Shown here piece by piece: positions 4,976 through 6,737 of a stretch of DNA of 6,737 bases; within the stretch, counting starts at the first letter, position 1, and the number at the start of each line of letters is the position of its first letter. Source of the DNA: Gemmatimonadota bacterium (lineage in GTDB: Bacteria > Gemmatimonadota > Gemmatimonadetes > Longimicrobiales > UBA6960). The translations under genes and the position numbers were made by a program. Under the pieces are notes generated by a model. That model was not told the DNA's origin. It did no database searches and saw only the letters and a list, made by a program, of their open reading frames with translations. Location: assembly GCA_019347995.1 (NCBI GenBank), contig JAHWKH010000141.1, positions 1 through 6,737 of the forward strand, in the 5' to 3' direction.

Positions 4976-6737
4976 ATGCGATTTCCCCTCGGCCACGCCG
5001 CCCCCGTCTGGGGCGTCCTCACCCTCCTCCTCGCCACCGCGCCGGCCCCGGCCCAGCAGATGCCTCCGGGCGAGTGGCGGTACTGGGGCGGGGACGAGCG
5101 CAGCTCCCGCTACACTCCGCTGGACCAGATCGATGCCGGGAACTTCGAGAACCTCGAGGTGGTCTGGCGCTGGAAGGCGGCGAACTACGGTCCGAGCCCC
5201 GACTACATCTACCGGGCCACACCGATCTACGTGAAGGGGCGGCTCTACACGGTGGCCGGGCAGCGGCGGGCGGTCGTGGCGATCGACCCCGGCACGGGCG
5301 AGACGCTGTGGATGTGGCGGATGAAGCCGAATCCGCGGTGGGAGGCGTCCACGCGGAAGAACTACGGGAAGGGCGTCGCCTACGCCGAGGTGAACGGCCG
5401 CGACGTCATCTACGTGATCACGCCGGGCTACTACCTGGTGGCGCTGGACGCCCACACGGGGCTGCCGATCCCCGCGTTCGGGATCAACGGGGTGGTGGAC
5501 CTCCACCTCGGCCTGGGCGACTACAGCGTCCACCCGGACCGGGGGCTCCTGCCGTTCGGCGACATCACATCCTCCTCGCCCCCCATCGTCGTCAACGGCG
5601 TGGTCGTCGTCGGCAACTCGCACGACCGCGGCTACTATCCCGACCGGAAGGAGAACGTCCCCGGGCACATCCGGGGGTACGACGCGGCGACCGGGGAGAT
5701 GAAGTGGATCTTCCACGTGGTGCCGAAGCCGGGCGAGTTCGGCCACGAGACGTGGGAGGGCGACTCGTGGACGTACACGGGCAACGTGTCCGCCTGGGCG
5801 CCGCTGTCGGCCGACTCCGAGCGTGGGCTCGTCTTCATCCCCACCGACACCCCCTCCAACGACTACTACGGCGGCGACCGCCTGGGCGACAACCTCTTCG
5901 GGACATCGCTGATCGCGCTGAACGCGGCGACGGGCCAGCGAGTCTGGCATTTCCAGATGGTGCATCACGACGTCTGGAACATGGACAACCCCAACGCGCC
6001 CAAGGTCCTGGACGTGACGGTGCGCGGGCGGCGGACGCCCATCGTCGTCGAGACCACGAAGCAGGGCTTCTCCTACGTGCTGAACCGGGAGACCGGTGAG
6101 CCGGTCTGGCCGATCGAGGAGCGCGCCGTTCCCCGGTCCGACATTCCCGGCGAGCGCACCTCGCCCACGCAGCCGTTCCCGACCCGGCCCGCCCCGTTCG
6201 AGCACCAGGGGATCACCGAGGACGACCTGATCGACTTCACCCCCGAGCTCCGGGCGGAGGCGCTCGAGATCGCGCGCAACTACCGCATGGGGCCCCTGTT
6301 CACCCCGCCTTCCCTGGCCGAGGCGCCCGATGGCACGGACGGCGCCTTCGTGGTGCCGGGCGCCAACGGCGGCGCCAACATCCCCGGCGGGTCGTCGGTG
6401 GACCCCGAGACCGGCGTGCTCTACGTGGCGTCCCAGCGCGGGCACAGCGTGATCTCGATGGTGCCCGGGGCGACGCGCGGATCGAACGCGGGCTACGTCT
6501 CGCAGGGACCCGGCGGGATCCGGGGGCCGCGGGGCCTGCCGATCCTGAAGCCGCCGTACGGCGCGATCACGGCCATCGACCTCAACACGGGGGAGCACCT
6601 CTGGCGCATCCCGACCGGGGACACGCCGCGGGAGATCGCCGAGCACCCGGCGCTCCAGGGCGTGGACCTGCCCGTCACCGGGAAGAACGGCCACGCCAAC
6701 ATCATCACGACCCGCACGCTGGTCCTCTACGGCGAGG
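4976..6737 (+). CDS. PQQ-dependent dehydrogenase, membrane-glucose-dehydrogenase-like, secreted form (C-terminus beyond window)
   Basis: The first 587 codons of a quinoprotein; the frame is open at the right edge. AAAGGAA sits seven bases ahead of ATG 4976. Residues 1-26 form a signal peptide (cleavage likely APA-QQ), unlike E. coli Gcd, which has an N-terminal five-helix membrane anchor. The body is an eight-bladed-propeller type chain with tryptophan-docking motifs: AIDPGTGETLW (102-112), ALDAHTG (156-162), GYDAATGEMKW (234-244), ALNAATGQRVW (314-324), VLNRETGEPVW (368-378) and AIDLNTGEHLW (533-543). HHDVWNMDNP (330-339) and TTKQG (360-364) align with the Gcd active-site segment, with N335 where the catalytic Asp is expected, D337 kept, and K362 in the position of the PQQ-contacting Lys. 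There is no cysteine in the visible part, so the vicinal disulfide of methanol-type enzymes is absent. LFTPPS (441-446) and GGSSVDPETGVLYVASQ (471-487) also match the Gcd-like layout. The substrate (sugar or alcohol) cannot be told. Electrons probably pass to the adjacent cytochrome c; a further fused heme domain beyond the edge cannot be excluded. Confidence 0.9.
   Translation, partial: MRFPLGHAAPVWGVLTLLLATAPAPAQQMPPGEWRYWGGDERSSRYTPLDQIDAGNFENLEVVWRWKAANYGPSPDYIYRATPIYVKGRLYTVAGQRRAVVAIDPGTGETLWMWRMKPNPRWEASTRKNYGKGVAYAEVNGRDVIYVITPGYYLVALDAHTGLPIPAFGINGVVDLHLGLGDYSVHPDRGLLPFGDITSSSPPIVVNGVVVVGNSHDRGYYPDRKENVPGHIRGYDAATGEMKWIFHVVPKPGEFGHETWEGDSWTYTGNVSAWAPLSADSERGLVFIPTDTPSNDYYGGDRLGDNLFGTSLIALNAATGQRVWHFQMVHHDVWNMDNPNAPKVLDVTVRGRRTPIVVETTKQGFSYVLNRETGEPVWPIEERAVPRSDIPGERTSPTQPFPTRPAPFEHQGITEDDLIDFTPELRAEALEIARNYRMGPLFTPPSLAEAPDGTDGAFVVPGANGGANIPGGSSVDPETGVLYVASQRGHSVISMVPGATRGSNAGYVSQGPGGIRGPRGLPILKPPYGAITAIDLNTGEHLWRIPTGDTPREIAEHPALQGVDLPVTGKNGHANIITTRTLVLYGE

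Noticed and set aside
4883..6694. Minus-strand 603-codon frame opposite the PQQ dehydrogenase
   Set aside because: The opposite strand encodes a clear quinoprotein with matching motifs; the antisense product is rich in Arg, Val, Gly, Asp and Pro without domains or a ribosome binding site.

Overview
The window is GC-rich (about 70% by eye) bacterial chromosome with long spurious open frames opposite almost every real gene. Five complete or near-complete genes of an exported or membrane-bound oxidation module sit beside the start of an unrelated-looking membrane/TPR regulator gene. Codon use, the N-terminal type of the first gene and the style of the PQQ enzyme and the two beta-propeller proteins recall Gemmatimonadota, Acidobacteriota or related uncultured environmental lineages. 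This is an impression from protein character, not a placement, and there is no rRNA or tRNA to anchor it.

Layout. Minus strand: the first 121 codons of a two-transmembrane FlgO/TPR-type protein (363 to 1, running off the left edge), preceded upstream on the same strand by a secreted NHL-type beta-propeller (1632 to 445). A 127-bp divergent intergenic region (1633-1759) holds a ribosome binding site for each direction, a weak promoter candidate and a perfect GGGAAG/CTTCCC dyad. Plus strand: a HupE/UreJ-like membrane protein (1760-3187), a second NHL-type propeller whose ATG overlaps the HupE-like stop by one base (3187-4224), a 264-bp gap with hairpins but no convincing gene, a small exported mono-heme cytochrome c (4489-4920), and a PQQ-dependent dehydrogenase of the membrane-glucose-dehydrogenase-like type (from 4976, truncated by the right edge after 587 residues).

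How they may work together. The dehydrogenase carries a signal peptide and would oxidise an alcohol or sugar in the periplasm; the cytochrome c encoded 55 bp upstream is the obvious electron acceptor. The two secreted propellers resemble the NHL/peptidyl-hydroxyglycine-lyase-like group and have no assignable reaction here. The HupE-like protein belongs to a family related to Ni/Co permeases, which makes a link to metal supply possible but unproven. The most notable detail is that the aspartate expected to be the catalytic base of the quinoprotein is an asparagine (residue 335), while the downstream lysine and the second aspartate of the D-x-D motif are kept. No mobile elements, CRISPR arrays or RNA genes were seen.
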